From contig NC_018386.1 in NCBI RefSeq assembly GCF_000208865.1, positions 1,240,001 to 1,304,000 of the forward strand: a DNA stretch of 64,000 nt, read 5' to 3'. The position numbers and the translations under genes were made by a program. The DNA is from Neospora caninum Liverpool. Lineage: Eukaryota > Apicomplexa > Conoidasida > Eucoccidiorida > Sarcocystidae. The notes beneath the pieces are model-generated. The model saw only the letters and a list, made by a program, of their open reading frames with translations. It did no database searches and was not told the DNA's origin. Positions 62,110 through 64,000 of the stretch are shown here, piece by piece (the first letter of the stretch is position 1; the number at the start of each line of letters is the position of its first letter).

Positions 62110-63929
62110 TTATTCTGGCAACGAGAGGCTGTGGTCAGCATTTACAAGTCCATCCCAGCGCTCTCGAGGGTCCCTTCTCAGGTTGCTAGGCTTCGCGTCT
62201 GTAGCAGCTTCGACAAGGCCTGGAAAGAAATGGGAATGATAACGCCCAGGTATACGCGTGTCTTCGGTGTTTCGTGCACTCACCAATTTTCTTATTCTCG
62301 CGATCAAAGATCGCGTAGAATTTTCTGATGAAAACCTCACCAAGAACCTGCAATCTCATTCCTACGCTTTGAGACCAGGCGTATCCAGGTGTTTAATCAA
62401 CGTACGAAGGTGCGGACAGGGTGTCGCTTCAACTCCAGAGGCATGAATGCCGCGGGGCATGAAGTGGAATCATCTGACGGTTTCAGGTTATCAACTACAT
62501 AGTCGTCGGGCGTCAGTTCGAACTCTATCTCCCGTCCAGCTTCTTGTTCGATTATGACAGTCAGAGACTTCATGGCAAGTTTGCGTTCGCAGCGTGGTGC
62601 TGCTCCGAGCATCGTGAGTATATGATGGATGTCGGCCCTGGGTCCGCCAATGCTAGAAGTTCCGGTGTCTAAAACAGCTGCGCATCTGCTCGCAGCAGAG
62701 TCGAAACAAAGATCGAGTCTGACACCGTCGACTTTGAAATCGATCAGTGGCATTGCCCAGCCTTTTTGAGGAAGCATGCCAATCCACTGAATGGGTTTCC
62801 CTGGCTGAACAAATCTGAACCAACGCCGTTTTGTGCCGAACTGTTTGATACCGGAATCATATCCGGGTCTAATCTGCCGACCTGGGATCAAATCCTCCAA
62901 AACTTATTACACCGCCCAAAGCGCTGCGTCTGGACAGGTAGAAGGCGAAAACCCTGTCGGTTATAATACCCTCGTTTTTCATATTATCGAGTAAATCTTT
63001 TTCTCCGGTGAGTTCAGTCGAGCCAGCTAAGCGGGAACCACTTAACAATGGCACACGTGTGTACAAGAGAGAGCACTCACCCAGCCCTACGATTCCGTCA
63101 AACGCTGAATATATTCGTAAACATACCCGTTTTGACTGTCTATGGCCGGGTATGCAATCTTACGTAGATTTGCAAACGGCTCGTCCGTCTGATCAACCAC
63201 GAGTCCGATAGCTTGGCTGGGGATCCTGAAGATTCGCGAGTCGGTCGTTACCCCAGAACGAACAAAATTAAGCAGACATACACTACATCTCCGATTTTGA
63301 CTGTCTCTAACGCTTTTCGGTAAACGATGCGCCCGGTTCCGAAGGTAACGGCGACACTCTCGTTCCACCCAGTGTTACCGTGGTCGCGACAGCTTGACGA
63401 GCGGCTACAGTCCAAGCGGGAATGAGTTCTGCATGAGGAAGACTGGCACTCTTTTGAAGGGATCCAAAACTGATGGCTGCCTGAGCACGGCAATGAATGC
63501 GGTCAGCAGTGCAGAAGACGAAAGAAAACCTAACCAGAATCAAACACGACTTTGAACAATGAAGGTGGGGTGCCGACAGAGATCTCTCCGAAATACCTGC
63601 GGAAGCATTTCTTATGGAGCTGATGCATTCGGATGGACGATCGCCGGGAAGATTTCGGCGACTTACTGCGTGCTCCGGTGATTTCGCAGGGCCAGAGACA
63701 ATAGGCGCGTATGTGGCCAGTCGTGTCTCTGAATACGGCGGACCAGCTTCTTTTCTATATTTAGTGCTACGTGATCTCGGGCAACTGATACGATAAAAAA
63801 GCCTCTGTGGAGCTAACCTGTGAGTGCGCCCTGCGCTGCGGGGGACGCTGTACACCACTTTGCTTTGTAACCGACTCCAGCGAAGGGAAGAGTCAGCAGA
63901 ATCACTGCAATAGCCTTGGACAGTCCCAT
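62110..63929 (-). CDS. Secreted pepsin-like aspartyl protease (A1 family)
   Basis: Ten exons, every junction in phase, total 1,251 bases (416 aa): 63929-63872, 63784-63667, 63596-63535, 63480-63282, 63225-63164, 63104-63081, 63026-62882, 62814-62406, 62347-62284 and 62219-62110. A signal peptide (MGLSKAIAVILLTLPFAG) precedes a basic prosegment (NIEKKLVRRIQRHDWPHTRL). Mature enzyme features are YFGEISVGTPP, the first catalytic motif FDSGSHQFWIPS (DSG in place of the commoner DTG), the flap-side VTFGTGRIVYRK, VVDQTDEPFANL, FDGIVGLG, the second catalytic motif AVLDTGTSSIGGP, GEVFIRKFYAIFDRENKKIG, and a short hydrophilic end. There is no membrane anchor. Length and order match zymogens of pepsin/plasmepsin-like coccidian ASPs. 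Both catalytic Asp are present, so it should be active, probably in the secretory pathway. A 33-base alternative first intron (donor at 63817) is less likely than the 87-base one used here. Confidence 0.9.
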
Positions 63930-64000
63930 TATGCCACTGCAGTACTGCCGTTGTTAATGTGGAGCAGACCATAGGCAATCAGCCTCGGTAGGTGTGGCTT
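63930..64000. promoter_or_regulatory. 5' flank of the aspartyl protease gene
   Basis: Only 71 bases are visible before the window ends; they should contain part of the leader or proximal promoter. No motif recognised. Confidence 0.3.

Noticed and set aside
61641..62141. Cys-rich plus hydrophobic frame as a C-terminal membrane anchor of the aspartyl protease
   Set aside because: The acceptor at 62220 (CTTTCCAG) gives a better, in-phase last exon that continues the pepsin C-terminus (KIGLVEAA) and stops at 62110. The model then totals a whole number of codons.
1..64000. CRISPR arrays, insertion sequences, operons or prokaryotic ribosome sites
   Set aside because: The window is eukaryotic, with spliced genes throughout. 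No direct-repeat arrays, terminal inverted repeats with transposase, or retroelement polymerase motifs were noticed.

Overview
The window looks like nuclear DNA of a coccidian apicomplexan, most likely a tissue-cyst-forming relative of Toxoplasma (Sarcocystidae). The evidence is an oocyst-wall-type cysteine-rich protein, a RAP-domain and a helical-repeat protein of the apicomplexan organellar RNA-binding kind, large Ser/Ala/Arg-rich proteins, GT-AG introns in almost every gene, TGCATGCA-type motifs, and none of the CAG-repeat (poly-Q/A) tracts that fill Eimeria genes. Genus cannot be fixed by eye. All exon models below were read by hand from splice sites and frame, with no transcript support.

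Left part (1 to about 27.4 kb, visibly GC-richer, introns of hundreds of bases). A DCAF5-like WD40 gene on the minus strand runs off the left edge. It is head-to-head with a gene carrying a PEN-2-like (gamma-secretase subunit) hairpin. Next come a large helical-repeat protein (minus) and a RAP-domain protein (plus), head-to-head over about 1.6 kb; both have organelle-type N-termini and probably act on organellar RNA.

Middle part (27.4 to 45.5 kb, nearer to 48% GC by eye). It holds two unrecognised minus-strand genes (one modelled at 1,101 aa), a small plus-strand gene of unknown function, a well-resolved REX4/ISG20-type 3'-5' RNA exonuclease, and traces of a small one-helix membrane protein.

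Right part (45.5 to 64 kb). In order: a THUMP-domain RNA methyltransferase, an SLC44/CTL choline-transporter-like protein, a multi-spanning membrane protein, an acidic protein ending in a PH-like fold, a 76-residue brawnin (UQCC6)-type complex III assembly protein, an oocyst-wall-type protein and a secreted pepsin-like protease. The last two are neighbours on the same strand and their introns are nearly all 54 to 87 bases, quite unlike the left part. The most notable points are the brawnin homologue, the PEN-2-like gene, the mini-intron class, and a decayed second copy of the RAP-domain exon inside the RAP gene's own intron.
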